Made by a program: the position numbers and the translations under genes. Positions 36,291-49,275 of a DNA stretch of 64,000 bases are shown here, piece by piece. Within the stretch, counting starts at the first letter, position 1; each line of letters begins with the position of its first letter. The stretch is taken from contig NC_059374.1 of NCBI RefSeq assembly GCF_019703515.2, positions 15,412,245 through 15,476,244 of the forward strand. Reading direction: 5' to 3'. The stretch is from Myxocyprinus asiaticus (lineage: Eukaryota > Chordata > Actinopteri > Cypriniformes > Catostomidae). Below the pieces are notes generated by a model. That model made no database searches and was not told the DNA's origin. It saw nothing but the letters and a program-made list of their open reading frames with translations.

Positions 36291-36311
36291 TTCAGAACCA
36301 CGGACAGCGAC
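36291..36311 (+). promoter_or_regulatory. RE1/NRSE-like site (REST binding) in dscaml1 intron 1
   Basis: TTCAGAACCACGGACAGCGA followed by C matches the 21-base RE1 consensus at 19 positions. The differences are A for C at positions 6 and 20. REST represses neuronal genes through such elements, and dscaml1 is a neuronal gene. The match is seen directly; binding is inferred. Confidence 0.7.
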
Positions 36312-38379
36312 CGAGAGTGGTCCCTAAACACATTTAATCACTGAAGACAGTTCCATTCCCCTCTTTGGAAACAACATAAAACCAAACGTAAAAAACATAT
36401 GTATATCTTTACTAGATTATTTCAAAGATTTAAAAATATCTCTCTTGTTATTGGATAAATAACAACAAAATATGGCCTCTGTGCAATGTCACCAAATACA
36501 GATGACTATAGAAAGCCTGCATGACAACACATCAATTTGAGATCTGTTATATATCTTTTGTAGATCTGGACAAAACACTCAGAGACTGGGAAATATGGTC
36601 ATGGTCCTATTGAAATGGGAAGAAAAACAGGTCAGCTGGTTGGTTACCCCCACCCCCCTACAGATTATAGCCTAAAGCATTAACCCCCATAACAAAGATT
36701 GCAATATCTATAATCTCACTGTGGGGTTCTGGGTAAGGGGTTGTGGATCCAGGAGGGAGGGCGTATTCTCCCCCTGTCTAGGTGACTAGGGTGGGGTTAG
36801 TCTGAAGTAAGGGAGGGGGAATTTAAAAAAAAAAGGCTACAGTTTTGCAGTTAGTCCTCTACACCACTTGTGTCACTATTAGCGTTGCTACAGGTGTGCA
36901 TAGATCGTCATGCTTTAAGTAAAGGTACAGTAGTGACACCTCAGACTGCTAGAAACCACTTTCTTGATTTGGCTAACTCTAATCTGGGGTACGTGTACTG
37001 TACAACAACGTAACTCACTGCTTAACCACCATAGTACGATGCATCGTTGGAGAAATTAACTAGCTAGTCACGACTGTTTCCCAAAACCGTAGTAACTATG
37101 TCACACATCCATCGTTCTAACTACGCTGGTTCAACAATATAGAGCTGTAATTAATGAGATGCAATAGTGGGGTTTCCGTCTATATTAGACTTCAGGGTTA
37201 CCCCAATACACTTAAGCAGATACAAGCAAGTTAACTAGATTTCTATGAGCAGAACTGTATATTACGATACGTTTTCTGAGTTACTGTTTATCTGAAATAA
37301 TCTGCACTTATTACTTTTAGACAGACAGATATTCTGCACACAAAGTCTACACACATTTGCTGCTATTTTTGCTGCCATCACGTGCTATTGGAATTATTAA
37401 TACGAGTTTCCTCGTTTATATACAGAATGCGCTGAATGGCCTCTTCTACCTTTTGAATTGTGCATCAAAATGATCAATGAAAATATGTTTAATCAGGCTA
37501 TCTGTTAAACAAGTATCTCCATTGGCCTTGAGAAGTGTCCATCAAAAGCACGTATATCCCACCCTTATGACTATATTACTATCAACTATATACTATCTAT
37601 AACATCACCACCAAGGTAAAGTATTTCTTCTTGTTCTTTTAAAACAGTGTTAAAATATGTACAACTATGAAAGGAGTCCAAAAGCATAGATTTGTGTAAA
37701 TAACACTATTGTTTTTTTAGTTTGAAAGGAAGTGAGGAGATTGCCTACATCGTGCTGGGTCTGTGATTTCCATGACAACCAAAGCCATTCATGCATAAAC
37801 AATGTCAGGTAGCATTAAAATGTAGACTATACCAGCCATATATGGTTGCCAGAGTTCCATCTTCACAAAACCGTAAGTGAAAGTTAATTCAGTTTATGTG
37901 TTGGACCCGAAAACACGTCTTGAAACCGAACTTTCCACTCAACAACCGGACAAGAAACTCTAGTCATAAAACTTATTTAGATCTAAAATAGTAAGTGAAA
38001 GCTCATATTATATCCCAAAATAAATTCTCTAGCAATCGATAACCTACCAGCTGAGTTCTGGGAACACGAACAGTTAGACTCAAGTCTGTGACTGAACATG
38101 CGCCATTGGAACCCATGATAAGAAAACCGTGTATGTCCACATTCGCTAACAAAAATCCAATTAGTCCAATTAAAATAACGAACAGTTCACTAACAGATGT
38201 GTAATGATAAAATTCTATATATGGTGCTAAAGGTGACTAATTATGTTATTTTCTATTCATTTTGATTGTTTGTGAGAAAAGAGTTTCCCATGCTCTCGAA
38301 AAAAAAAAAAATTCAGAGCTACGTGCCTTTCAGCAAACAGAGAAAATAGCATTTATTTGAGGGTCGTTCCTCGGATTCG

Positions 38380-38993
38380 GTAAAATTTCAGGCCCAGAGA
38401 CTTTTTAAAGTAGTGGTTCACTAAAATGAAATGTTAAAAGCTTTTTTCAATATTTGATATGTCCACTATAATAAATTAAAATAATTATTACATTAAAATA
38501 ATCTTTATCATAAAAGAATGCCTTTTTTCTATCTTATACCAAGCATTTTGTCATGTCCCTGAGGCACTTGACTGAATTTGTACCTAGAAAATAATAAATA
38601 AAATGTGCACACTGTCTATAATTTTTGTCATTAATGTAAACATTTATTTGTGTTACTTTGCTGAGAAAGTCATTTTACCAAAAAATGCATGATTTGTTTG
38701 TAAAAACCAGGCTATAAAGTTTTGTCCCTCAGTCTGAACTCAACCCCGTCACACCAACCATTTTCAGCCCATAAAAAGTTTGGTTCCACCAATATGTGAC
38801 ATTATTAACCAGAAGTGACATCATTCAGCTTTCTTCAACAGTGTGGTGCAGGAAAAGGTAAGAAATATCATCATTTGTATTCATATTTTTAAGAGTATTA
38901 TAGTCAGATGGGTATGGTCAAGCTTAACAACTCAACCCCGTCACGTGAAATTAAGATATTAAATCAGTACTTTTCAAAATGATATTTTAATCC

Positions 38994-39039
<46 letters not shown>

Positions 39040-39830
39040 AATTTAATAATTGCATCTAGGCTATGTGGTCTTCTGTCCTACACCACAACATTGTCACACA
39101 CAACCCTGTCACATTTTTCACTGTAAACCTGTGATGAGGTTGAATTATTCACTACATTTATGAATATTGTAACACAAATATGGAATAGTCAATATATTAT
39201 ACATTACAAATCTGATATATTTACATGAATGAATAATTGTTTTAAAAATATGTGGGTGCAAGTAGCCTGGTGGTGGGAGAGTTGTGACGAGGTTGATACG
39301 AGAGTGACAATATTGGATCATTAAAACGGGAACACAATTAAAAACCAATGTATTGTTTGCTGAGTACAGCCTGACATGTTAAGGAAAAAAGAAAAGTAAA
39401 AAGTTGGGATTTCAGTTAAAAAATCTCAAATGTATTTATTTAAAAATAAATAACGACACCACAAACACACAATCTGGCCATTTGTAGCTTTATCGCATAA
39501 AAATGAGAAAACTGTCATAAATGTTATATTTGTAGTCATTAAATTGGCATGGGGGACACATGAGCAGTAGGTGTATGTTTATTTTATAACAAGTATTCTG
39601 TAGAATCATTCCAGTTCTATTTTGTCCATGACGGTGTTGAGAACAAAAGGTGAATAAATCAGAAAAAAGCAGAAAATAATAAAAAGCTGTAATTTTTGAA
39701 GTGAGAAAATGTGATTTGTTTGAGGATTAATATGTGCCAATTGTTGTGGAGTATTCAGAAAATTGATAAAATACCAAGAAAAATCCAAGAAAAAGTTGAA
39801 ATATTAACAAATCCCAGGAATGACCCTTGA
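38380..39830. mobile_element. cryptic element with polar CAACCCCGTCAC motifs
   Basis: Forward motifs CAACCCCGTCAC occur at about 38744 and 38933, and CAACCCTGTCAC at about 39101. Inverse forms follow at about 39130 (GTGATGAGGTTG), 39284 (GTGACGAGGTTG) and 39628 (GACGGTGTTG). Possible outer ends are GGGTCGTTCCTCGG (38362) and its loose inverse CCCAGGAATGACCC (39813). The arrangement suggests a transposon with subterminal binding sites. No transposase is visible. Confidence 0.45.
38994..39040. repeat. (TA)n(TG)n compound microsatellite
   Basis: TA run followed by TG run inside the cryptic element. Confidence 0.95.
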
Positions 39831-42291
39831 CCAAAATTACATTATCTTCAGCAAGCTGACAAACATGTATTACGGCGTCAAAATAAGAGTTCCCCAAGAT
39901 ATGTGCACGAATAAACCTAGCGTCATCCATGTTTCCACGTCTCGCTGACAACAAAGCATTTGAACATGACATACTCAAATTCCGAATTCAGAAGTGAGAA
40001 GTAGGATAATTCCGATAAAACTGTTCGCGAAGACTGCAGCACGATTATTTCAATAATTTTTTCACACTGTTCTATTATTGTGGCATAATCTATTTTAGAT
40101 AAAAATGTGTCTAAATGGCATGTAAAAACAAAATGTATTGTGGTTTGTCACTTTACCTGTCAGATGCTATTTTTCTGCCAATTGGGTGATTCTTGACCAG
40201 AACAAACTGCATTGTGCCAAACCTTATGTTGGTAGTCAAAGTTATAGCTACAAAAGATGTAAAAAAAAAAAAAACAGTTACCTTAAGGGGCCGCTAAAAC
40301 TGAACATATTTTTCCATCTGTCTGCGCTGTTTTCCAATTATTTTTATATGTGAACATGGCCTAAATGGTTGCTTTGACTGTTGTGGTGCATCTTGCGCAG
40401 GAGCGTCACATTGTTTAGACACCATGTCATGTCTCGACACACCTATGTTCTGCAATATGCCTAAAAGTGCGATAAGTGACACTCGCTAACACCATAAACT
40501 TTTTATAAGGTGTTTTTTTTTGGGGGGGGGGGAGAAAATCTGCTAAGAAAATAAATGTAAATGCATAAAGATATTTGTTGTACTTGATGCTTAATTTTAA
40601 AAAAACACACATAGCGACTGCATGAAATACACAAAGCATGCAAATGTCCTAGATCAGGGATTTATTTGTATGTGGACTGTTTATGAGGGGTTTAGGTAAT
40701 TTAGGGGATTCTTAAGGACAGGGGAAAGATGATAACCCAATTTCATCTCTCTTTGTTTGAAGATGACTTCCGTGCAAGGGCTAACTAGCCATTCTTGCTA
40801 CCATATGCCAAACAAGAATAAAGGATTGGAATGAATTGCTCCATTAATGATGTCTGTTTTGTCTCAATCTATCTGCCTGACTCTCAAGAAGGAATCATAC
40901 TTCTCCACCCACTTCTTCAAAACAAACAAACAATCCTGCTTAAAACATGTCTTTGCTCATCATGTTTTGTCGTTTCTCCATCCCTTTCGCCATCTCTCCC
41001 TGTTAATTTCTCCATTTTCCTCCATCTCAGCTTCTCCTTTATGTATTCCCTCATACTTGTGTGAATTCACACACATTTGCACAACATATACATACATATA
41101 TACATATTTTTTGGTGTGCAGTCGGTATGAAAATGGCGTATGAACATGTACTGCAGATAGGCTAGGCAATTGCCAATGGTGAAATGCTTTGCATAATGCA
41201 GCTCTCTTAGTCTCTCATCTGCATTTGCTTAGACACACACTCTCTCTCTCACATACACACACATAGATCTTCACACCCAGTCCCTAAAGGTATCCACGCA
41301 CAAGCAAAGGAAATGTGCTATCTCTCTTTCTATCACTCTCTCTCTCACCTACATAAACATTTCTAAATGCAGACAAATTTTTTTGGGACGCACAACTGTT
41401 ATAGAACAACAACAACAGCGCAATTCAACCTTCCATTTGCCTCAGAGCCTCCCAATTATTTTATTCGCAGATTGTTTAAGGGCCATTTCCGCTGTCAAAC
41501 CTGTCTGTATCGCACTATAAGGCTGCAATTTTTTTAACAGCTTCCAATGTCATAATGTTTTCTTTAACCTTTTAAAATGACTCATGAGATTAGCAAGTCA
41601 GAGACAGAGAGAGAGAGCAGAGTTGACTTTCTCTGAAAGAGCCACTGTTTTATATTTCTTTCTTTGACAACCCACTTATCAAACCAATAATCATTTATGC
41701 GTGGCACCGTCAAGGAAAAATCAATACTACAGGTGCTGAGTGACTTCCAGTTGAATCTAAAGTCAGCTGTACACCGCATCCAGTCATATTGGTTTACGAT
41801 AGCAATAACAAGAGTTGTGCGTATGTGTGTCAGACATATCTCCATAGCTAGGCTGAGGAGGACACATGTACACTTGTGTTTAGATTACATTTGTTCTGGT
41901 ATATTAGAGTAAATCTTGGCTGCCGCTGTTGTCCCTGTGATTGTTCAGTGCTTTGCGTGAGTGAGCTCAAGTGGAATGGAAACCAGTCGCATGTAGCCTC
42001 CCACATTTGTATGGCAATCTTATGAGAGGAGAGAAAGAGACTAAGAAACAGAGAGTGAAATAAGGTATACTCTACATGTATATCTGCATGCTATAAAAAA
42101 TAGCATTTTGCATATACTTTATGTATCTGCTACACATAATATTAATTTACTGTATATAAGTGCACTGAAAACCTTAATAAGTTGACTACTCAGTTGATTG
42201 ACTAAACTCGTTCCCGCAACTGAACTGATTAATGGCGTCTCCTAAACTTGTGTAATTAAGTTTGCTAACTTGGTGATTATATAGATTGAAC

Positions 42292-43063
42292 TTAAAGGTG
42301 CTTTATGTAAGACTGACAACAAGCATTTGAAATGGGTACTGCAGTCCAAATTCAAAATATTGGAGAGTTGTCTGCCCCGCCCCAGATTCAGAGCACATAC
42401 GAGTTGCCAGAATGAGGACACGCAACAGGCTGTGTCTCTCTGCCTTGAAACCAGGCAGCACATGAAACACAGAGTATGAATGTGAGTGCTCAAATGTTGA
42501 ATTTACTCAAAATGTCCATCCCTACTAGTGGCCGAGATAAATTAGATGGCTAATTTTAGGTGACGCTCAATGCTTACCTGTTATGGAGAAAATTAGCTAA
42601 CTCAGCATCCGTTTTAAAGGATTTCTGGGCTTTAAGCTGTCTCCATCTTCCAAAGGCATCTCCAATATTTATCCTTGTTTTACTACGCCTCTGGTCATGA
42701 TGAATTTTAGATGGATGGCGAAGCTTTTTAGGTCAGGTGGAATCTGTTATCTCTGATCCAGTTCGTTTGCTGGCTTCCATGGCTGCAGCACGCAGTGTTG
42801 TTTGCCTGCAAACTTGTTCAAATCTGGCAACCCAGCGGTGTCGAAATACTATTGGTGAGTGGGCAGTGGGTGGGATCACACAGGCCAAAACATGAACAGA
42901 AATTCCTGCCCGGAATGGAAACTTCAAAGTAGAATATACTGGCTGTAGCATTGTTATCGGAGAAGCCAGTATTTCAACTTAGCATGTTTCCTAATTCTCT
43001 AATGACATCTTATGGTTATTTTATGATTTAGTACAGTAAAAATATTACATATAGCACCTTTAA
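42292..43063. mobile_element. TTAA-flanked miniature element (GGTGC family)
   Basis: The left end TTAAAGGTGCTTTATGTAAG and the right end TTACATATAGCACCTTTAA are inverted repeats with TTAA at both outer edges. 772 bp, no coding capacity. Confidence 0.8.
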
Positions 43064-43067
43064 CTAA

Positions 43068-44133
43068 TTAAAGTAATAGTTCACCCAAAAATTAAAATTC
43101 TCTCATGATTTACTCACCTTTAAGCCATCCCAGATATGTATGACTTTCCTTCTTCAGCAGAACCGAAGTGAAGATTTTTATAAGCATATTTCAGCTCTTT
43201 TTGTCCATACAAAGCAAGTAAACAGGTTCCATCAGGCTGCTGGCCATTTGATGTCCAAAAGGCATACTTAGACATCATAAAAGTAATCCACTTGACTCCA
43301 GTTGATCAATTAATGTCTTCTAAAACAAACCGATAGGTTGGTGTAAGAAACAAATCGATAATGGACCCTTTTCACAGACCTGTTGTGACGTGTTTCCACC
43401 TTCTTTAAAATTTGGCCTGTTTCTCTCTTCTTACTGCTGTTATCTAGTCTTGTATATTTTTATCTTCTTTTGTAAAACTGTGAAAGCGTAATCATTGATT
43501 TTTTCTTTTGCTGTTGGAGCAAACGGGTAAGTAAAAATTAAATTTGCTGTGGTCCCCCATTCACCGCCATTCAAGTTTATCCAACCATGACGACTTCCGC
43601 AAATGATGACGTATGAAATGGGGCCATTACAAAGTTTTTAACTTTAAATCGTTGCTTCCGGCCAGGGCTGGATTGCTGTTTGAAATGACCTAACTCTCGT
43701 GTGATGTTCGTTCCTCTGTTGTATACAAAAAGAATGCTTCTGACTTCTCGCCTGAACATGCCATTGCGCTTACAGTATTGATGTGTCGACTGCTGGCAGG
43801 AAGTGATTTTTTTTAAGTTAATACATTTTTAATGATTGATTTTTTTTTTTTTTTTTCACAAACCTATCGATTTGCTTTTGAAGACATTCATTGATTGACT
43901 GAAGTCATGTGGAGTTCTTTTATGCTGCCTAAATGTGCCTTTTGGACCATCAAACAGCCAGCAGCCTGATGGCACCCATTTACTTGCATTGTATGAATAA
44001 ACAGAGCTGAAATGTGCTTATAAAAATCTTCACTTCAGTTCTGCTGAAGAAGGAAAGTCATACACATCTGGGATGGCTTAAAGGTGAGTAAATCATGGGA
44101 GGATTTTTATTTTTGGGTGAACTATTCCTTTAA
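43068..44133. mobile_element. TTAA-flanked fold-back element, 1.07 kb
   Basis: The left end TTAAAGTAATAGTTCACCCA and the right end GGGTGAACTATTCCTTTAA are inverted. Long arms pair throughout (CTTCTTCAGCAGAACCGAAG with TTCAGTTCTGCTGAAGAAGG; AGGCTGCTGGCCATTTGATG with its inverse). It lies four bases from the preceding TTAA element. Confidence 0.88.
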
Positions 44134-44639
44134 GTTAAGGTTACTAGATGCAAGTAGACTTAATTCAGATTTGCTATTAAAATGTTGTTTCTAATTAATT
44201 TTAATTGATTTGACTCAAATTAGGTCACAAAATAACAGCTTAAATGAAGATGATTATAACTTATTCTAGGTCAATCATTAAATAAACTTATTTCTCCACA
44301 GAAATGCATATACACCTGTTCTTCAGTTGCACATGCACAAGGAGAACCGAGATAGTGTTAAAAGGGTTCAACTTGAGCAAAGGGGACACAGATCACCCTG
44401 TGACATCACACCAAACAAATATTTGCGACAAAACAACATAAATAATACTACAAATTAGCTAAACCCTCTATGAATTCTTAATAGCAACTATTTAAATTCC
44501 CCCATACGTTTTCTTTGAACAAAGAAACATAATAAAATAATTCAAGCACAAGGCATAATGGGTATTCCGCATAGCTGCAATTTTGTACTCAATAGTTTGA
44601 GTTATTAACACTTAAAATCTATGGATTTTTAAGAAAAAT

Positions 44640-44760
44640 ACATTCAAGGGCATAGATTTTGCTTGAATATTGGGGGGTTGCAGGGTGCAGCATCTACATG
44701 TTTCCATTGATCATAGTATAAATAATGGGGGGGGGGGGGGGTGGGAGGGGGTTGTACTTG
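44640..44760 (+). repeat. dispersed repeat, copy A of CATAGATTTTGCTTG family, with G15 tract
   Basis: GGGCATAGATTTTGCTTGAA, ATTGGGGGGTTGCAGGGTG and TTTCCATTGATCATAGTATA match the inverse of 61610-61695. A run of about 15 G at 44727-44741 follows. Confidence 0.6.
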
Positions 44761-45379
44761 CTTGTTTTGAATATATCCGAGTTATGAGCCCGAAACTTGA
44801 CTTTTCAAGTAATGTATAATTAAGACAACTTGATTTTCCCAGTCATGACAACATTAGGGTTCACAGTGTGTTTAAAATCTTAGCTGAGGTGGTTAAAGTA
44901 TCATCCCTTCTGATTATGGGGCTTTTGAAATGGTTAAGGGTTCTTTTACCTCACTTATTTTCTTGTACTGCAGCGTCAGGGGAGAAAAAGCGAAAACATT
45001 TTCAGCATTTTCTCAAGACTCTAGCTCAGACTTCAAAGGGAATAATTTTGAGGTAGAGTGTCAGTCCTCTGTATGTATTTTAAAAGATACAATAAAGGGT
45101 ACCTGTGAAGGAATTCCCTGTGTTTCAGATAGTTTACAAACACTTTATTAACTCTAAATTGCTTTTTACCTCTAAGTGAGGTGCAGTCTCCAACAGCAAC
45201 CACAAGAACCAGCAATTCTGTTCTTCCTGTCATTAGAGCAATTGTTTTGATTTCAGTTACGTTGAAAATTACCTGTTGAACGATTGTCACTCTACAACAC
45301 TCGAGTCTAGATCGATATGTTTGGATGTAACAATCAGAGACAGATCAACTCTGTGCCTTCAGAAACTAACAGAACATAA

Positions 45380-45720
45380 CGCAGGTGTCTCGAGATGCGT
45401 TTTTAAAAGTTGAAGTTCTTTTTAACTTGACATTTCGTCTAAAAAACGCGGCGCTGAGTAAAACTACGAGACGCGACGCAACGCAACGGTCAAATACGTC
45501 CGTCTTGCGCATGTTTACACAGCTAGAAAAACGACTGAAAAACAGCGCGGACGTTTGCGAGGAAAAAAAAAAAAAAAAAAAAACGCGTTCGGTGTGAACT
45601 GACCCTAATGGAACAAACAACAGGGGTCTCGAGGCGCGTTTTGAACAGTTTAAGTTCTTTTAAACTTGACATGGTGTCTTAAAACTCACCGCTGATAGCG
45701 CGTGACGCGACGCGTCTTAT
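45380..45720. repeat. partial direct duplication (CTCGAGGCGCG family) with A-run
   Basis: GGTGTCTCGAGATGCGTTTT...TTTTTAACTTGACAT (from 45385) and GGGGTCTCGAGGCGCGTTTT...TTTTAAACTTGACATG (from 45625) are direct copies about 240 bases apart. A 25-base A-run lies at about 45563-45583. The CpG density is high for an intronic stretch. Confidence 0.65.
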
Positions 45721-45924
45721 CCTCAAATAGCCGAAAAGTTCAAGTACAGATTACTACTACACAGTTTATGTGAGTAAACTGTCGGCAACATGTGACTCGT
45801 GGTGCTGTCATACATAGCAACTCTTTATTTGTGTAGAGGAAGTGTCTTATTAAAATGCACTCATGTCTACTCAGAAATTACGGCAAAGGGGAGGAACAGG
45901 TGCATATGATGACAATAACGAAAT

Positions 45925-45930
<6 letters not shown>

Positions 45931-45981
<51 letters not shown>
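45931..45981. repeat. (AG)n microsatellite
   Basis: About 25 AG units; leucine-serine frames on the opposite strand are artefacts. Confidence 0.97.
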
Positions 45982-45985
<4 letters not shown>

Positions 45986-46085
45986 AATAAATGGAGTCCT
46001 TATGTCCAATGACCTGATTTACTTTTAGAGTGGGGGATGCGGCAGATCTACTAATTGCGCAGCTGGGAAGAACAGGGGATTTGAT

Positions 46086-46104
46086 GGGGGGGGGGGGGGG
46101 GGGG
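46086..46104. repeat. poly(G) tract
   Basis: About 19 consecutive G, a likely quadruplex-forming and assembly-prone site. Confidence 0.9.
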
Positions 46105-46290
46105 CAATTTTGCATATTTCTATGAGGGGGAGACCGGGTGGGATGGAGGTGTCCTGATGTGAGGAGCAGGTTTGACATTGCATGCAGTTTGGAGGTGAAA
46201 TGGCCTGAAAGTGGGCAAATAATGTTTTCGAAATATGTTTAAACATTTCTGGTCTGGTTAAAATTAGATATATAGGTACACATCCCATCC

Positions 46291-46341
<51 letters not shown>

Positions 46342-46364
46342 GTAGTAATAATAATAGTAATAAT
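46291..46364. repeat. (ATA)n microsatellite
   Basis: About 20 ATA/AAT units with a few GTA interruptions. Confidence 0.97.
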
Positions 46365-46540
46365 GTCCGACTCTAAAAGGGTTTGATGGGTTGGACGTGG
46401 CGAGCTCCTTTCAATCACATTTTAATTTAGGCAAATGTTCCGAAAATCGGATCAGACCGGATAATATCGCAGCCACCACACAAATTTGACGACCTGACGA
46501 CTGCTGATCCTTAAAATAAATATTGGACAGACACAGATAT

Positions 46541-46546
46541 ACACAC

Positions 46547-46604
<58 letters not shown>
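46541..46604. repeat. (CA)n microsatellite
   Basis: About 30 CA units. Confidence 0.97.
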
Positions 46605-46606
<2 letters not shown>

Positions 46607-47448
46607 ACAGCCTGCACTTTATTCCTTATTAAGCACTGAAGCAAAAATTGTTATGAATTGCATGAACGGAATAAAATAAATTATTAATTCCACCCAAAAC
46701 AGTTAATGTTTTTATTAGACATAATCATATTATGCATGTTCTAAAGTTCAGTAAAGCCTACAGAATTGTGTCTCACGAAAGGAATAAAGATAAACAAATG
46801 TATTAACAAATCAATTGTTAAAAACGTTTCTTTTTTATTTGATATTTTTCAAACAGATTTAGGGCTGTAGACTTATCATGCTATAAGAGTACCACATCTG
46901 GACAATAACATGGATTAATAATAAAATGTTATATTTAAAGCCCATAAATAATAAAAATAAAAAATACCAATTAATAATTGATTATGTTATTAATATTCGT
47001 AATAGCCTAATTGCTATTCATGTCATTAAAATAATAATTAAACAGATATAATAATAGTCTAATAATATTTTTAATAATAATAGGCCTATTCTTATTATTC
47101 AAATCAACAATGTCAAATTATATCTTACATGCAAATACCAATGGCAATTTCCACAGACAGTATTGCTGCATCCCTCGGTGCGTTTTTCATTTCATTTCGT
47201 TTCATTTCCATAAAAAGACAAGCTGACCCTCGAGACTTTACACTGGATCTGGTTCCCCTTCCGCTCCCCAGCCCAGGGTTCAGGTGTGAAGGCAGTGGGG
47301 GGCAATATGCTACAACTTGCCCGGGTCACGATAACGCATAATAATGTATTTTAAATGGTTGATCATTTCTAACTAAAATAAACGACTAAATCGTGCTCTA
47401 ATGAAAACATAATTATTCCATGAAATTTGGAAAAAATATAAATTATTA

Positions 47449-47449
<1 letters not shown>

Positions 47450-47481
<32 letters not shown>
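47450..47481. repeat. (TA)n microsatellite
   Basis: 16 TA units in intron 1. Confidence 0.95.
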
Positions 47482-47483
<2 letters not shown>

Positions 47484-49028
47484 ACATTCCTTGAAAGTAG
47501 AAAAAAATGGAGGCGCGGCCCGCTCGGAAAATACGCAGTCCTAATGCATATGCATGTATGATAATTGATGTGCGTTTTACATCTCCTATCGACCATGTCA
47601 TCAGAGCTCAAGATACATGATAAGAAATATCGTGTGAAATTGACAGAATTTACCTCAATTAAACCTATAAGTACTGTACCAGAAATTAAAATGAAAACAG
47701 AATAAAAATAAGTTTGTTTGTGACCTCCATATTCCGTTTTTACGCACTTTACGCCCTACTGCACCCTTCCTCCCCCACACACAAACATACACAAACACAC
47801 ATTAATACACATCACATTTCTCTCTCATAAACAGAGAAAGAGAAACAGAGAGGAATAGACACAATAATCCTGACCTTACATCCTCATTCAAATGACATTG
47901 TTTATTAAATTTAAAAATGAAATGAAGCGTGGATTCTACTTATCAAAATATAGCCTAAACCTTACAAAACTCAAGCCCTTGGAAAACCAGGTAGAATATT
48001 TCAGTTTGAACTGATGGTGGTGGGTAAATAAAAAGCAATACTTGACAAAGCAATCTCAAATGAAGAACACACACTTCAAAACCGGGACACTGAGGACGGG
48101 AAAGTGGTTTCTTTCAGACATATTTTGCAAGATAATGTCGGAAAAAATATGAGCAAAAACTGAAAGCATATATGCAAGGCTGATGGGTGGGGGAAGGGGA
48201 AGGGGGGGTTGATGGGGGGTGTCAAATGTTTTTTTTTTTTTTTTTTTTTAAATAAAATAAAATAAACATTGTCAGGAATTGATGGGTAAACATAACTAAA
48301 TTAGTAATTAAATAACCGTAAGCATGGTTAACATAAACCGTACATTCATTTTGCATTTACAAAAATGCAAATGTGCCACATCAAACCCACCATCAGCACA
48401 GTCAAACCAGGAATCTGTTGGCACAGAAAATGGAGGACCACTAATTGCACCAGAGCTAATTGGAAATGAGGCTGCATATGCCATTATATTTCCAAATGAT
48501 CTATGCAGAAAATCTATGCTCTGAAAACATATATAGATTTTATGACAAAATACTTATTATTTCCTTTCCTTAGGGCATGTAAACAGGTCCAACGGGATAT
48601 AAGCAATGAACAGACATATTCAAATCCCAAGAGACAGACGGGTAGAAATTTGCATCCTCTTTTCGAGCACAGCAACACTTCGGACATATATAAAGTACAC
48701 CGGGACCAAACAAATTCACACCTCACTGACCAACTCTACTTTTTCCACCAAACATCTTACAGAAGGCCAAAAGTGTAGCCAAAATGCAGAGGATCGATGC
48801 AAAAATCTGCTCCCTGCCTTTTCTCCGGTTTTACATATTAATATCTCAACAGCATATTCATATCTTGCATACAAATCATGCTATCTCTCCATCTTTGCGC
48901 ACGGGAACATGCAAACCAAACACAGGCTCACGAGCTTATTTGTCGTTAATCGCCAACTAAAGACACACTTTTCTAAATTGTAAACAACTAAATCAGATAT
49001 TGAGCGAAGTTTTATTAGTTTTCGACAG

Positions 49029-49057
<29 letters not shown>
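49029..49057. repeat. poly(A) tract
   Basis: About 28 A. A T-run of similar length lies at about 48229-48250. Lysine-rich frames are artefacts. Confidence 0.9.
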
Positions 49058-49059
<2 letters not shown>

Positions 49060-49275
49060 TGGAAACATACAGATGTAATGCGAGAGCGCAATAAAATAAC
49101 GCGTGCGATTAAACTTGCAACTGCTATTTTTGATCAAAGCGACGCCATTGGAAACAATTCCCACAAACAAGTCAACTTAAATTATATTTTAAAAAGTGCA
49201 CATTTTATTTCAACATTACAAGAAGAAGGAAAAAAATAAATACAAAAAATCAGCAATAATATATTGAATACATAC

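Larger units (their letters stand above)
30505..49275 (-). other. dscaml1: dscaml1 intron 1 (18.8 kb)
   Basis: Bounded by the GTATGT donor of exon 1 and the CTTCCAG acceptor of exon 2. A long first intron is typical of DSCAM-family genes. It holds an RE1-like site, several dispersed repeats and many simple repeats. The stretches 30.6-31.9, 32.3-34.1, 35.4-38.3, 39.9-42.2, 44.2-44.6 and 46.7-49.2 kb contain no gene that I can see. Confidence 0.9.
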
